A stretch of 64,000 bases of DNA from Pseudomonas sp. CCC3.1 (lineage in GTDB: Bacteria > Pseudomonadota > Gammaproteobacteria > Pseudomonadales > Pseudomonadaceae). Positions 7,683-16,863 of the stretch are shown piece after piece (the first letter of the stretch is position 1; each line of letters begins with the position of its first letter). Under the pieces are notes generated by a model. That model was not told the DNA's origin and searched no databases. It saw only the letters and a list, made by a program, of their open reading frames with translations. Made by a program: the position numbers and the translations under genes. The stretch is taken from NCBI RefSeq assembly GCF_034347405.1, contig NZ_CP133778.1, forward strand, positions 1,860,001 through 1,924,000, given 5' to 3'.

Positions 7683-8975
7683 ATGAGCCTTCTAGATACC
7701 GCCGATGCCACTTTGATTGCTGAGCAGGTGCGCACTGCGCGTATCAGTCCCCGCGAAGTGGCTGAGCATTTTTTGGCACAAACAAACGCCCGCGAAGCTG
7801 AAATCCAGGCATTTGTTTCACTGGACCCCGCCGCACTGAACAAGCAAGTGGTGGAGTTGAAAGGACCCGCACTCAAGGGTTTGCTGGCGGGTGTGCCGGT
7901 TGGCGTCAAGGACATCATTGATACCCACGACCATCCCACGTGTTTTTACTCCCCGCTTTATCAAGACAACCGGCCATCGCGCGATGCTCACGTGGTAGCT
8001 CTGCTGCGCCAGGCAGGCGCGGTGATCATGGGCAAGACCCACACCACCGAGTTTGCCTATATGCAGACCGGGCCGACGCGTAACCCACTTGACCTGAGTA
8101 GAACACCCGGCAGTTCCAGCGCGGGTTCTGCTGCGGGTATGGCGGCAGGTTTTTTTCCTGTGGCGTTGGGCACGCAGACTGCAGGTTCGCTGCTCAAGCC
8201 TGCGTCGTACTGCGGGTTGTATGCATTTAAACCGTCCTACGGGCTGGTCTCTCTGGAAGGGATCAAGCCGCTGGCGCCGAGTTTTGACACGTTGGGCTGG
8301 TATGGGCGTTCTGTGGGGGATCTGGCTTTAATCGCGCGGGTGTTGATTCCTGGGCTGACAACCACCCAGCCGGCGAGTGGGCGCAGAACGTTTGGATTTT
8401 GCCGCACGGCACGTTGGGGCGACATTGAACCGCCGGTGGCCGACGCACTGCTGGCGTCACTCGATGTATTAAGCGCGGCGGGGCACAGGGTGACGCAAGT
8501 CGTCCTGCCGGATGAGTTTGTCGGCGTGTTTGACGACCATCTGTTGATCAACGATTGCGAGGGGGCCCGCTCGCTGGCCAAAGAATGGCAATCGAGCCCC
8601 GAGTCACTCAGCCCGCAGGTAATGGCCATGATTGAGCGGGCTCAGCAGACCACGTGGGAGCAGGAAACGGCCGCTAAAGCCCGCTTGGCCGCACTGGCCC
8701 CGATACTTAAAGCACTGTTCGCCCCTTTTGACGCCATGCTCGGGGCTACATGCGGCATGGTCGCGCCCTTGGGGCTGGAGGCCACAGGGCCTTCTGATTT
8801 TTGCAAATTCTGGATGGCATTCGGCTTGCCGCAGATCAACATTCCTTTGCCCAGAGCGCCGGGAGAGCTACCCATAGGTTTGCAAGTGGTGGGTGATTAT
8901 CGCAGCGACAGCCAACTGCTGGACGCGGCAATGCACGTGGACCATGCACTGAACGGCGCCTGCTTAATACGCTGA
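7683..8975 (+). CDS. Amidase signature family hydrolase
   Basis: 430 aa from the ATG at 7683. The Ser-cisSer-Lys triad of amidases can be placed: Lys in GVPVGVKDIID (about residue 79), the cis-Ser in the Ser-rich PGSSSAGSAAG, and the nucleophile Ser in GTQTAGSLLKPASYCG. The family usually has a Gly-rich GSSGGS and GTDTGGS; here both are slightly altered (SSSAGS, TQTAGS), which is common in the AtzE/allophanate-hydrolase-like branch. The substrate is unknown. It is followed by a convergent flagellar gene, and the dead VOC remnant lies directly upstream. Confidence 0.85.
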   Translation: MSLLDTADATLIAEQVRTARISPREVAEHFLAQTNAREAEIQAFVSLDPAALNKQVVELKGPALKGLLAGVPVGVKDIIDTHDHPTCFYSPLYQDNRPSRDAHVVALLRQAGAVIMGKTHTTEFAYMQTGPTRNPLDLSRTPGSSSAGSAAGMAAGFFPVALGTQTAGSLLKPASYCGLYAFKPSYGLVSLEGIKPLAPSFDTLGWYGRSVGDLALIARVLIPGLTTTQPASGRRTFGFCRTARWGDIEPPVADALLASLDVLSAAGHRVTQVVLPDEFVGVFDDHLLINDCEGARSLAKEWQSSPESLSPQVMAMIERAQQTTWEQETAAKARLAALAPILKALFAPFDAMLGATCGMVAPLGLEATGPSDFCKFWMAFGLPQINIPLPRAPGELPIGLQVVGDYRSDSQLLDAAMHVDHALNGACLIR

Positions 8976-8984
8976 TGGCAGGCG

Positions 8985-9302
8985 TTACAACGGCGTGATG
9001 TCGCGCTCCACTGGCTCGGCATCCGGGTCAAAGCCCACCGGAAACTTGCCTTTGAGCTGCCAGGCAAAGGCAATAATTTCGGCCAGTGTTCGGTACAGCT
9101 CCTGCGGGATGCTGTCGCCCAATTCCATGCGGGCCAGTAACCTGACCAGTTCGGCATTCTCATAAATAGGCACTTCGTATTCGCGGGCCAATTTAAGGAT
9201 GGCTTCGGCCAGGGCGTCGTCGCCTTTGGCCGTCAAGGTGGGTGCCTGTTTTCCGTCGTATTTAAGGGCAATGGCCTGACGCGGTTCGGAAGGTGTGTTC
9301 AT
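8985..9302 (-). CDS. FlhB C-terminal-domain homologue (FlhB2-like)
   Basis: 105 aa resembling only the cytoplasmic tail of the flagellar export protein FlhB/YscU: AIALKYDGKQAPTLTAKG, ILKLAREYEVPIYENAELV, then LYRTLAEIIAFAWQLKGKF. The membrane part and the autocleavage NPTH motif are absent. Such stand-alone tails (YlqH/FlhX type) can partly replace the FlhB C-terminal fragment in export switching. Its start overlaps the fliK-like stop by four bases (ATGA), so the two are translationally coupled. Confidence 0.85.
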   Translation of the reverse strand: MNTPSEPRQAIALKYDGKQAPTLTAKGDDALAEAILKLAREYEVPIYENAELVRLLARMELGDSIPQELYRTLAEIIAFAWQLKGKFPVGFDPDAEPVERDITPL

Positions 9303-10882
9303 GCGGTGTCGTCGACCCAGCGCTGTTCAAGTTTGGCAGGGCCGCTGTGGGGCGGGGTGCCTTGGTGGCAGTCGAGGTCAGTGACGCTCAGGCCTGCCTC
9401 ATTCAAACGTTCACGCAGCACGCCCAGTTGGCTGGCAATCAGTTCGGCCGTGAAGCTGCGTTGTGCCCACAATTGCCCGGACAGGCTGCCACGAATCAGT
9501 TGCGCCTGCACATGCAGCGGCCCCAAGGGCGCCAGGTCGAAAGCCAGTTCGACGCGCCACAGTTGATCCTTGGTTTCGCGGTGTTCGCGTTTGTCTTCCG
9601 GCCCTTGCTCGGGCGGTTCTTCACGTTGGAATTTGACCTGCAGCGGCACGATGTCGTGGGCGTTGCGCAGGGGGATTTCCAGCTGCCAGGTGGTCAGCAG
9701 ATTGCCGTCTGCGGTGCGCCCGCTTTGCTCCAGACTCGCCAGTTGATGGCTTTGCAGGCGCGAAATGGCGGCGGCGGCGAGTTTGAGCAGGTTTTCCAGG
9801 CTATCTTCGCCTTCGCCTTCGCCTTCGCCATGTTGCAGCAGGCGCGGCGGCAGCGGAAAACCGCCCGGCTGTGGTTTGGCGCTGACCTGGCCAAGCACGC
9901 CCAACGCATTGCGCACAAAGGTCGGCAGCGCTTGCGCCTGGGTGCTGGCGGCGACACCGGGGTTGAAGCTGGAGTTGGCCGGGACCCCAGGGAGGATTTG
10001 CGCAATCAGCCGCAACAAGGTGGCTTTCATGTCTGGGGCCAACGCCTGCAACTGTCCACCGAGCAGCTTGGCTTCCAGAAATGCCCCACTGTTGAGTAGG
10101 GCGCTGCTTAAAGTGCTGGGGTTGCTCAGTTGTTGGGGGGTAGGCAAGCCGCCCAACAACTTGTCGATAGTGGCTCGCAACGCGTCGGGCATGCTGTCGC
10201 TGGGCGGGAGTTTTTGCAGGGCGCTCAACAACCCGTCGAGCGAGCCTTGGCGGGCTTGCTGGGTTGCCAGTTGCTGGGCAATGGCCAATTGGTCTTGGCG
10301 GCCGCTGAGCGGTACGAAGTTCAAGGTCTGGCTGCCTTGCACGTGCGCGGTCAGCAAACTGTCGACGCGCAAAGGTCGTGGGCTGTCGACGCTCAGGGTA
10401 CTGCCGCTCAAGGCGCTGTTCAGCAGGGTCACCAGTGAGCGATAGATCGCGGGTTGCCCAGCCGCCTGCGGCAACGCTTGAGTGCTCAGTACCTTGCCTT
10501 GCAGCAGCGTCCCCGTCGGCAATTGTTGCGGATCAAGGCGGGAGAGGGTGGCGGCACTGCTGCTCAAGGCGTGTTGCAGGCTAATCGCGAGGTTGCCAGG
10601 CGACGGTTGCGTCACCGACAGTAGCGTGCCCAGAGGCAAGGGCTGGTTGCTGTTAACCTGCACGTGAGTCTGCTGGCCGCTGTCGAGGGTCAACTTGAGC
10701 AGCAGTTGAAACACGGCATCGCCTTGCTTGAGCGACACGACTTGCGCTTGAGCACTCTGGCCGGGTCCGATCAGGCCATCCAATGGTTGCAGCAGTTTGA
10801 GCACGTCACCGCTGACAGCGCTGGGGCGTACGTTGGTGGGCGCAGCTTGTGGGATGGGTGGAATACTCATATCGCTTTTCAT
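9299..10882 (-). CDS. FliK-like flagellar hook-length control protein
   Basis: About 527 aa from ATG at 10882 (GTG two codons earlier is possible). The first 400 residues are Gln/Leu/Ser-rich and variable. The C-terminal Flg_hook domain is clear: RVELAFDLAPLGPLHVQAQL, GQLWAQRSFTAELIASQLG, LNEAGLSVTDLDC. This is the substrate-switch domain that contacts FlhB, and the gene is coupled to an FlhB-tail gene, which supports a functional pair. Residues near 350 contain Glu-Gly repeats coded by a six-base repeat (9804-9828). A second, main fliK elsewhere in the genome is expected. Confidence 0.85.
   Translation of the reverse strand: MKSDMSIPPIPQAAPTNVRPSAVSGDVLKLLQPLDGLIGPGQSAQAQVVSLKQGDAVFQLLLKLTLDSGQQTHVQVNSNQPLPLGTLLSVTQPSPGNLAISLQHALSSSAATLSRLDPQQLPTGTLLQGKVLSTQALPQAAGQPAIYRSLVTLLNSALSGSTLSVDSPRPLRVDSLLTAHVQGSQTLNFVPLSGRQDQLAIAQQLATQQARQGSLDGLLSALQKLPPSDSMPDALRATIDKLLGGLPTPQQLSNPSTLSSALLNSGAFLEAKLLGGQLQALAPDMKATLLRLIAQILPGVPANSSFNPGVAASTQAQALPTFVRNALGVLGQVSAKPQPGGFPLPPRLLQHGEGEGEGEDSLENLLKLAAAAISRLQSHQLASLEQSGRTADGNLLTTWQLEIPLRNAHDIVPLQVKFQREEPPEQGPEDKREHRETKDQLWRVELAFDLAPLGPLHVQAQLIRGSLSGQLWAQRSFTAELIASQLGVLRERLNEAGLSVTDLDCHQGTPPHSGPAKLEQRWVDDTA
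9804..9828. repeat. Six-base tandem repeat inside the fliK-like gene
   Basis: Four tandem copies of CTTCGC encode an (Glu-Gly) run on the minus strand. Copy changes would keep the frame and only lengthen or shorten this linker. Confidence 0.8.
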
Positions 10883-10900
10883 CGTCACAACCTGTCGAAA

Positions 10901-10935
10901 TTGCCCTCTTTAGAGTAGGACATGGCATGTATAAT
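10901..10935 (+). promoter_or_regulatory. Candidate sigma-70 promoter of the ccm operon
   Basis: TGTATAAT at 10928-10935 contains a perfect TATAAT and extended TG. No good -35 lies at 17 bp (TTGCCC at 10901 is too far), so an extended -10 promoter is likely. It faces ccmA and lies in the gap between the divergent fliK-like gene and ccmA. Confidence 0.45.
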
Positions 10936-11074
10936 GCTGCCCCGTTGGTCAAGGGGCTTGAAAAACAACACAATTCTTTGATCCAGCTCTCTTATACAGG
11001 CCGTAAATGCATTTATGCTGCATCACTTTAACGGCCACGCCCGCGCCGACTTGAACCGTGAAGGCCTCAATTAC

Positions 11075-11710
11075 GTGACCAGTCCTCTTCTAGAAGCCGT
11101 AGCGCTCGCCTGTGAGCGTGACTGGCGTTTGTTGTTCGAAAATCTCGAATTGCGACTGAGCCCCTGCGACATGCTACAGATCAGCGGCCCCAACGGCAGT
11201 GGCAAAACCAGCCTGCTGCGTTTGTTGGCGGGCCTGATGCAGCCGACAGCGGGCGAAATACGCCTGAATGGGCGCGCGCTGAGTGAGCAGCGCGCTGAGT
11301 TGGCCAATAACGTGCTGTGGATCGGTCATGCGGCCGGGATCAAGGACTTGCTCACCGCCGAAGAAAACCTCAGTTGGCTTTGTGCCCTGCATCGCCCCGC
11401 AAGCCGCGAAGCGATTTGGGATGCGCTGGCTGCTGTCGGTCTAAAGGGCTTTGAAGATGTGCCGTGTCACACCTTGTCGGCCGGGCAGCAACGGCGTGTG
11501 GCGCTGGCTCGTCTGCACCTGGACAGCCCGGCGCTGTGGATTCTCGACGAGCCGTTTACAGCACTGGATAAACAAGGCGTCGCGCAACTTGAAGAACATT
11601 TGGCCCGCCACTGCGAGTTGGGTGGCACTGTGGTGCTGACCACTCACCATACGTTGACCCGGGTGCCTGCCGGTTATCGCGATCTTGACCTGGGGCGCTG
11701 GGCCGTATGA
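11075..11710 (+). CDS. ccmA: CcmA, heme exporter ATP-binding subunit
   Basis: ABC ATPase of the CcmABCD complex that releases holo-CcmE. The GTG at 11075 gives 211 aa, the usual CcmA length beginning (V)TSPLLEAVALACERD; the open frame reaches back to 11015 but that extension is not typical of the family. Walker A is GPNGSGKTS, the signature LSAGQQRRVALARL, Walker B LWILDEPF, and the switch His lies in TTHH. It overlaps ccmB by four bases. Confidence 0.95.
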   Translation: MTSPLLEAVALACERDWRLLFENLELRLSPCDMLQISGPNGSGKTSLLRLLAGLMQPTAGEIRLNGRALSEQRAELANNVLWIGHAAGIKDLLTAEENLSWLCALHRPASREAIWDALAAVGLKGFEDVPCHTLSAGQQRRVALARLHLDSPALWILDEPFTALDKQGVAQLEEHLARHCELGGTVVLTTHHTLTRVPAGYRDLDLGRWAV

Positions 11711-12375
11711 GTGTGTTTGCATCATTGCTGGCGCGTGAAGCGCGTTTGTTGTGTCGGCGTCCGGCCGAATTGGCGAACCCGCTGGTGTTTTTCGCGATAG
11801 TGATCGCCATGTTTCCGCTGGCCGTGGGCCCCGAGACTCAATTGTTGCAAACCTTGTCGCCTGGCTTGCTCTGGGTGGCCGCGCTTTTATCGGTTCTGCT
11901 CTCGCTGGACGGGCTTTTTCGCAGTGATTTCGAAGACGGATCACTGGAACAGTGGGTCCTTTCGCCGCACCCTTTGCCACTACTGGTGTTGGCCAAGGTA
12001 CTGGCACACTGGGCGTTTTCCGGGCTGGCTCTGGTGATTTTGTCGCCATTGCTGGCGCTGATGCTGGGATTGCCGGTGGCCTGTTTGCCGGTGTTGCTGA
12101 TGTCGTTATTGCTCGGCACGCCGGTGCTGAGTTTGCTCGGTGCCGTGGGCGCCGCGCTGACGGTGGGGCTTAAACGCGGTGGCTTGCTGCTGGCGTTGCT
12201 GATTCTGCCCTTGTATATCCCGGTGCTGATTCTTGGCAGCGGCGCCTTGCAAGCGGCATTACAAGGCATGCCCGCAACCGGTTATCTGTTATGGCTGGCA
12301 AGCCTGACGGCCCTGGCAGTCACCCTGACACCTTTTGCTATAGCGGCCGGCCTGAAAATCAGCGTCGGCGAATGA
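11707..12375 (+). CDS. ccmB: CcmB, heme exporter membrane subunit
   Basis: 222-aa integral membrane protein with six hydrophobic segments, the permease partner of CcmA. The family block LLSLDGLFRSDFEDGSLEQW is recognisable near residues 60-80 (given here only as landmarks LSLDGLF and DGSLEQW). It starts inside the ccmA stop (ATGA). A 95-bp gap with a small hairpin (GGCCCCACAAGGGCC, 12388-12402) separates it from ccmC, the only real gap in the operon. Confidence 0.95.
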   Translation: MSVFASLLAREARLLCRRPAELANPLVFFAIVIAMFPLAVGPETQLLQTLSPGLLWVAALLSVLLSLDGLFRSDFEDGSLEQWVLSPHPLPLLVLAKVLAHWAFSGLALVILSPLLALMLGLPVACLPVLLMSLLLGTPVLSLLGAVGAALTVGLKRGGLLLALLILPLYIPVLILGSGALQAALQGMPATGYLLWLASLTALAVTLTPFAIAAGLKISVGE

Positions 12376-12470
12376 ATAATGAGGTCTGGCCCCACAAGGG
12401 CCAGTAAAGACCCGCGTTTTGATAACGACCTTTGCAGGCCGCGTCAAAGCACCGTGATGGAAACAGCGTG

Positions 12471-13226
12471 ATGAACTGGACTTGGTTTCACAAACTCGGC
12501 TCGCCCAAATGGTTCTATGCCATCAGCGGGCGCTTGCTGCCCTGGTTGAGCAGTGCCGCCGTACTGCTGATTGTCAGCGGGGTGGTCTGGGGCTTGGCGT
12601 TTGCGCCGCCGGACTATCAGCAAGGCAACAGCTTTCGGATCATCTACATCCATGTGCCGGCGGCCATGCTGGCGCAGTCCTGCTACGTGATGCTGGCGGT
12701 GTGCGGGGTGGTGGGGCTGGTCTGGAAGATGAAAATCGCTGACGTCGCGCTGCAATGCGCCGCGCCCATCGGTGCCTGGATGACCGCCGTGGCGCTGGTT
12801 ACCGGCGCCATCTGGGGCAAACCGACCTGGGGCTCGTGGTGGGTGTGGGATGCACGCCTGACCTCCATGCTCATTTTGCTGTTTCTGTACTTCGGCCTGA
12901 TTGCCCTGGGCAATGCCATCACTAATCGCGACAGCGCAGCCAAGGCCTGCGCGGTACTGGCGATTGTTGGCGTGATCAACATCCCGATCATCAAATACTC
13001 GGTGGAGTGGTGGAACACCCTGCACCAGGGCGCGACCTTCACCCTCACCGAAAAGCCCGCGATGCCGGTGGAAATGTGGCTGCCGTTGCTGCTCACCGTG
13101 CTCGGTTTCTATTGCTTCTTTGGCGCCGTGCTGTTGCTGCGCATGCGCCTGGACCTGCTCAAGCGCGAGGCGCGCAGCAGTTGGGCCAAAGCGCAAGTGT
13201 TAAAAGCGCTGGAGGGAAGGCGATGA
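12471..13226 (+). CDS. ccmC: CcmC, heme delivery protein (WWD family)
   Basis: Inner-membrane protein that presents heme to CcmE. The ATG at 12471 gives 251 aa starting MNWTWFHKLGSPKWFY; the frame extends further up without a matching family start. Six membrane helices, the periplasmic tryptophan-rich WWD motif (GSWWVWDARLTSM, about residues 120-132) and the flanking His residues (IYIHVPAA and NTLHQG) are present. Its stop overlaps ccmD. Confidence 0.96.
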   Translation: MNWTWFHKLGSPKWFYAISGRLLPWLSSAAVLLIVSGVVWGLAFAPPDYQQGNSFRIIYIHVPAAMLAQSCYVMLAVCGVVGLVWKMKIADVALQCAAPIGAWMTAVALVTGAIWGKPTWGSWWVWDARLTSMLILLFLYFGLIALGNAITNRDSAAKACAVLAIVGVINIPIIKYSVEWWNTLHQGATFTLTEKPAMPVEMWLPLLLTVLGFYCFFGAVLLLRMRLDLLKREARSSWAKAQVLKALEGRR

Positions 13227-13399
13227 GTTTTGCTTCGTTCAGCGACTTTGTCGCCATGGGCCATCACGGCTTGTATGTCTGGTCGGCCTATGGCATTTGC
13301 CTGGCGGTGCTGGCGTTAAACGTGGCGCTGCCGCTGGCGGCGCGCCGACGTTATTTGCAACAAGAGGCGCGCCGTCTGCGTCGGGAGAATTCGAAGTGA
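13223..13399 (+). CDS. ccmD: CcmD, small heme exporter subunit
   Basis: 58-aa protein with one membrane helix (about 18-38, YVWSAYGICLAVLALNVALP) and a basic, coiled C-terminus. CcmD bridges CcmC, CcmE and CcmAB and helps release holo-CcmE. Overlaps both neighbours: ATGA with ccmC and GTGA with ccmE. Small size and place in the operon make the call secure. Confidence 0.93.
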   Translation: MSFASFSDFVAMGHHGLYVWSAYGICLAVLALNVALPLAARRRYLQQEARRLRRENSK

Positions 13400-13869
13400 A
13401 TCCGCTGCGTAAAAAACGTTTGATCATCATCCTGGCGATTCTGGTGGGCATCGGCGCCGCCGTCGCGTTGGCCCTGAGCGCCTTGCAGCAGAACATCAAC
13501 TTGTTCTACACCCCGACCCAGATCGCCAATGGCGAAGCGCCACTTGATACCCGGATTCGCGCAGGCGGCATGGTAGAAGCCGGTTCGCTGAAGCGCTCGG
13601 GCGACTCGCTGGACGTTCAGTTCGTGGTCACTGACTTCAACAAGGCAGTGACCATTCAATACCGCGGCATCTTGCCGGACCTGTTTCGTGAAGGGCAGGG
13701 CATCGTCGCGCTGGGCAAGCTCAACGCCAACGGGGTAGTGGTGGCCGATGAAGTGCTGGCCAAGCATGACGAAAAATACATGCCGCCCGAAGTGACCAAG
13801 GCGCTCAAAGAGAGTGGCCAGTCTGCGCCTGCACCGGTCGAATCTGTACCGGCTAACGAGGTCAAGTGA
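13396..13869 (+). CDS. ccmE: CcmE, periplasmic heme chaperone
   Basis: 157 aa from a GTG at 13396 that overlaps the ccmD stop. After a basic N-terminus and one membrane anchor (about 8-30) comes the OB-fold domain. The heme-binding His is in VLAKHDEKY, followed by the flexible Pro/Ala-rich tail. It carries heme from CcmC to the CcmF/H ligation complex. A longer open frame going back to 13297 lies within ccmD and is not used. Confidence 0.95.
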   Translation: MNPLRKKRLIIILAILVGIGAAVALALSALQQNINLFYTPTQIANGEAPLDTRIRAGGMVEAGSLKRSGDSLDVQFVVTDFNKAVTIQYRGILPDLFREGQGIVALGKLNANGVVVADEVLAKHDEKYMPPEVTKALKESGQSAPAPVESVPANEVK

Positions 13870-15857
13870 TGACGTCTGGACTGTTTATTCCCGAATTGGG
13901 CCACTTGGCCATGATTTTGGCGCTGTGCTTTGCCATCGTGCAGGCCATCGTGCCGTTGCTCGGCGCCTGGCGCGGCGACAAATTGTGGATGAGCCTGGCG
14001 CAACCGGCGGCCTGGGGTCAGTTCGCCTTTTTGCTGTTTGCCTTCGGTTGCCTGACCTACGCCTTTATGGCCGATGACTTCTCGGTGGCGTACGTCGCCA
14101 GCAACTCCAACAGCGCGCTGCCGTGGTACTACAAGTTCAGCGCCGTATGGGGCGCCCACGAGGGGTCGTTGCTGTTGTGGGCCATGATTCTGGGCGGCTG
14201 GACCTTCGCGGTGTCGGTCTTCTCGCGCCAGTTGCCGCAAGTGATGCTGGCACGGGTGCTGTCGATCATGGGCATGATCAGCGTCGGCTTTTTGCTGTTT
14301 CTGATTCTGACCTCCAACCCGTTCGTACGCTTGCTTCCGCAAATGCCTGCCGATGGCAATGACCTTAACCCACTGTTGCAAGACATCGGTCTGATCGTTC
14401 ACCCGCCGATGCTGTACATGGGCTATGTCGGTTTCTCGGTGGCCTTTGCCTTCGCCATTGCGGCCTTGCTCGGTGGTCGGCTGGATGCCGCGTGGGCGCG
14501 TTGGTCGCGCCCCTGGACCCTCGTGGCGTGGGCCTTTCTCGGCATCGGTATCACGTTGGGTTCGTGGTGGGCGTATTACGAGCTTGGCTGGGGTGGTTGG
14601 TGGTTCTGGGACCCGGTGGAAAACGCGTCCTTCATGCCATGGCTGGTCGGCACGGCGCTGATTCACTCGCTGGCCGTGACGGAAAAACGCGGGGTGTTTA
14701 AAAGCTGGACGGTGTTGCTGGCCATTGCCGCCTTTTCGTTGAGCCTGCTCGGAACGTTCCTGGTGCGCTCCGGGGTGCTGACGTCGGTGCACGCGTTCGC
14801 CTCGGACCCTGAGCGCGGCGTGTTTATCTTGATCTTCCTGCTGTTCGTGGTCGGTGGCTCGCTCACGCTGTTTGCGCTGCGTGCGCCGGTGGTCAAAAGC
14901 CATGTCGGTTTTAACCTGTGGTCGCGTGAGACGTTGCTGCTGGGCAACAACCTGATTCTGGTCGTGGCCGCGTCGATGATTCTGCTTGGCACCTTGTACC
15001 CGCTGATTCTGGACGCCCTCAGCGGCGCCAAAATGTCGGTCGGGCCGCCGTACTTCAACGCGCTGTTTATCCCGCTGATGGGCTTGCTCATGGTGGTGAT
15101 GGCCGTGGGTGTGCTGGTGCGCTGGAAAGACACGCCGATCAAGTGGCTGCTGGGCATGCTGACCCCGGTGCTGCTCGGCAGCGCTGCGCTGTCGGCGATT
15201 GCCGGTGTGGCCTATGGGGACTTCAACTGGGCCGTGATGACCACCTTTATGTTGGCGGCCTGGGTGTTGCTGGCCGGGGTGCGCGACATCGGCGACAAAA
15301 CCCGCCACAAAGGCCTGGTCAAAGGCCTGCGCAGCCTGACCCGCAGCTATTGGGGCATGCAGATTGCGCACTTGGGCATCGCGGTGTGCGCGCTGGGCGT
15401 GGTGTTGTCGAGCCAGAACAGTGCTGAGCGCGACCTGCGTCTGGCACCGGGCGAGTCGATGGAACTGGCGGGTTACCAGTTCATTTTTGAAGGGGCCACG
15501 CATTTTGAAGGGCCGAATTTCACGTCAGACAAAGGCACCGTGCGCGTCATTCGCAATGGCAAGGAAGTCAGCGTGCTGCATCCGGAAAAACGCTTGTACA
15601 CGGTGCAAAGCTCAATGATGACCGAAGCAGGGATTGACGCCGGTTTCACCCGCGACTTGTACGTGGCGCTCGGTGAACCCTTGGAAAATGGCGCTTGGGC
15701 GGTCCGGGTGCACGTTAAGCCCTTTGTGCGCTGGATCTGGTTTGGCGGTTTGCTCACCGGATTCGGGGGGGTGCTGGCGGCGCTGGATCGGCGTTACCGG
15801 GTCAAGGTTAAAACCCGCGTGCGCGACGCGCTGGGCATGACAGGAGAAACCGCATGA
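13869..15857 (+). CDS. ccmF: CcmF, heme lyase subunit
   Basis: 662-aa polytopic protein (about 15 helices) of the cytochrome c heme ligation complex. The WWD motif (GWGGWWFWDPVENASFMPWL) is near residue 235-255, with GAHEGSLLLW, LVHPPMLYMGYVG-type and HSLAVTEKRG blocks. The ATG at 13869 shares its A with the ccmE stop; a GTG one codon before is less likely. It ends inside the ccmG start. Confidence 0.96.
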   Translation: MTSGLFIPELGHLAMILALCFAIVQAIVPLLGAWRGDKLWMSLAQPAAWGQFAFLLFAFGCLTYAFMADDFSVAYVASNSNSALPWYYKFSAVWGAHEGSLLLWAMILGGWTFAVSVFSRQLPQVMLARVLSIMGMISVGFLLFLILTSNPFVRLLPQMPADGNDLNPLLQDIGLIVHPPMLYMGYVGFSVAFAFAIAALLGGRLDAAWARWSRPWTLVAWAFLGIGITLGSWWAYYELGWGGWWFWDPVENASFMPWLVGTALIHSLAVTEKRGVFKSWTVLLAIAAFSLSLLGTFLVRSGVLTSVHAFASDPERGVFILIFLLFVVGGSLTLFALRAPVVKSHVGFNLWSRETLLLGNNLILVVAASMILLGTLYPLILDALSGAKMSVGPPYFNALFIPLMGLLMVVMAVGVLVRWKDTPIKWLLGMLTPVLLGSAALSAIAGVAYGDFNWAVMTTFMLAAWVLLAGVRDIGDKTRHKGLVKGLRSLTRSYWGMQIAHLGIAVCALGVVLSSQNSAERDLRLAPGESMELAGYQFIFEGATHFEGPNFTSDKGTVRVIRNGKEVSVLHPEKRLYTVQSSMMTEAGIDAGFTRDLYVALGEPLENGAWAVRVHVKPFVRWIWFGGLLTGFGGVLAALDRRYRVKVKTRVRDALGMTGETA

Positions 15858-16390
15858 GACGCTGGCTAATGCTGGTCCCGCTGGTGGTGTTTTTGGGCAT
15901 GGCAGGGTTTCTCTACAAAGGCTTGTACCTGGACCCGACCGAGTTGCCGTCGACAATGATCGGCAAGCCATTTCCGGCGTTCAGCCTGCCGTCGGTTGAG
16001 GGTGACAAAACCCTGACCGAAGCCAACCTCAAGGGCAAGCCGGCGCTGGTTAACGTCTGGGCCACGTGGTGTGTCTCGTGCAAAGTCGAGCACCCGGTGC
16101 TGACCAGACTGGCCGAGCAGGGCGTGGTGATCTACGGCGTCAACTACAAGGACATCAATGCCGACGCCAAAAAGTGGCTCACGGAGTTCCACAATCCGTA
16201 TCAGTTGGACATCAACGATGAAGCAGGCTCTCTGGGCCTGAACCTGGGCGTGTACGGCGCTCCGGAAACCTTTTTGATCGACAGCCAAGGCATCATTCGC
16301 CACAAATTTGTCGGGGTGATCGACGAGCGTGTGTGGCGCGAGCAACTGGCGGGCAAATACCAGGCACTGGTCGACGAGGCCAAGCCATGA
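15854..16390 (+). CDS. ccmG: CcmG/DsbE thiol-disulfide oxidoreductase
   Basis: 178 aa, with an N-terminal membrane anchor (about 5-23) and a periplasmic thioredoxin fold. The redox motif is WCVSC in NVWATWCVSCKVEHP, and the family's cis-Pro loop is GVYGAPETFLID. It reduces the heme-binding cysteines of apocytochrome c, with CcmH. Overlaps ccmF and ccmH by four bases on each side. Confidence 0.95.
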   Translation: MRRWLMLVPLVVFLGMAGFLYKGLYLDPTELPSTMIGKPFPAFSLPSVEGDKTLTEANLKGKPALVNVWATWCVSCKVEHPVLTRLAEQGVVIYGVNYKDINADAKKWLTEFHNPYQLDINDEAGSLGLNLGVYGAPETFLIDSQGIIRHKFVGVIDERVWREQLAGKYQALVDEAKP

Positions 16391-16863
16391 AGCGCTGGTT
16401 AGCGGCCGTTGCTTTCGGCTTGACGCTCACGGGCGTGGCCCACGCGGCCATCGACACCTATGAGTTTGCCAATGACGCCGAACGTGCGCGCTTTCGTGAA
16501 CTGACTCAGGAACTGCGTTGCCCCAAATGCCAGAATCAGGACATCGCTGATTCCAATGCGCCGATCGCCACCGACCTGCGTCGCGAGATTTTCCGCATGC
16601 TGGGCGAGGGCAAGGACAACCAGCAGATCATCGACTTTATGGTCGATCGCTACGGCGACTTTGTGCGCTACAAACCGGCCTTGACTAGCAAAACCGCCGT
16701 GCTGTGGTTTGGTCCGCTGGCCTTGCTGGTGGGGGGGTTGGTGGTGATCGGGGTAATTGTCGGGCGCCGCCGTCGTACAGAACCTGCCGCAGGTTCGGAC
16801 ACACTTTCTGCCGAGGAGCGTCAGCGCCTCGATACCTTGCTGGATAAAACCAAAGATGATTGA
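16387..16863 (+). CDS. ccmH: CcmH, apocytochrome reductant subunit
   Basis: 158 aa with a signal sequence (cleavage after VAHA), the redox motif LRCPKCQNQ and a C-terminal membrane helix (about 103-125). This is the short CcmH; the TPR part is separate as CcmI, as is usual in Pseudomonas. The ATG at 16387 overlaps the ccmG stop. Confidence 0.95.
   Translation: MKRWLAAVAFGLTLTGVAHAAIDTYEFANDAERARFRELTQELRCPKCQNQDIADSNAPIATDLRREIFRMLGEGKDNQQIIDFMVDRYGDFVRYKPALTSKTAVLWFGPLALLVGGLVVIGVIVGRRRRTEPAAGSDTLSAEERQRLDTLLDKTKDD

Noticed and set aside
7486..7686. 66-codon open frame before the amidase gene
   Set aside because: It is part of the decayed VOC gene and overlaps the amidase start.
13656..15503. 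615-codon open frame on the minus strand opposite ccmE/ccmF
   Set aside because: Its protein is rich in His, Arg and Gln, typical of an antisense shadow of a GC-rich membrane gene; ccmF is certain.
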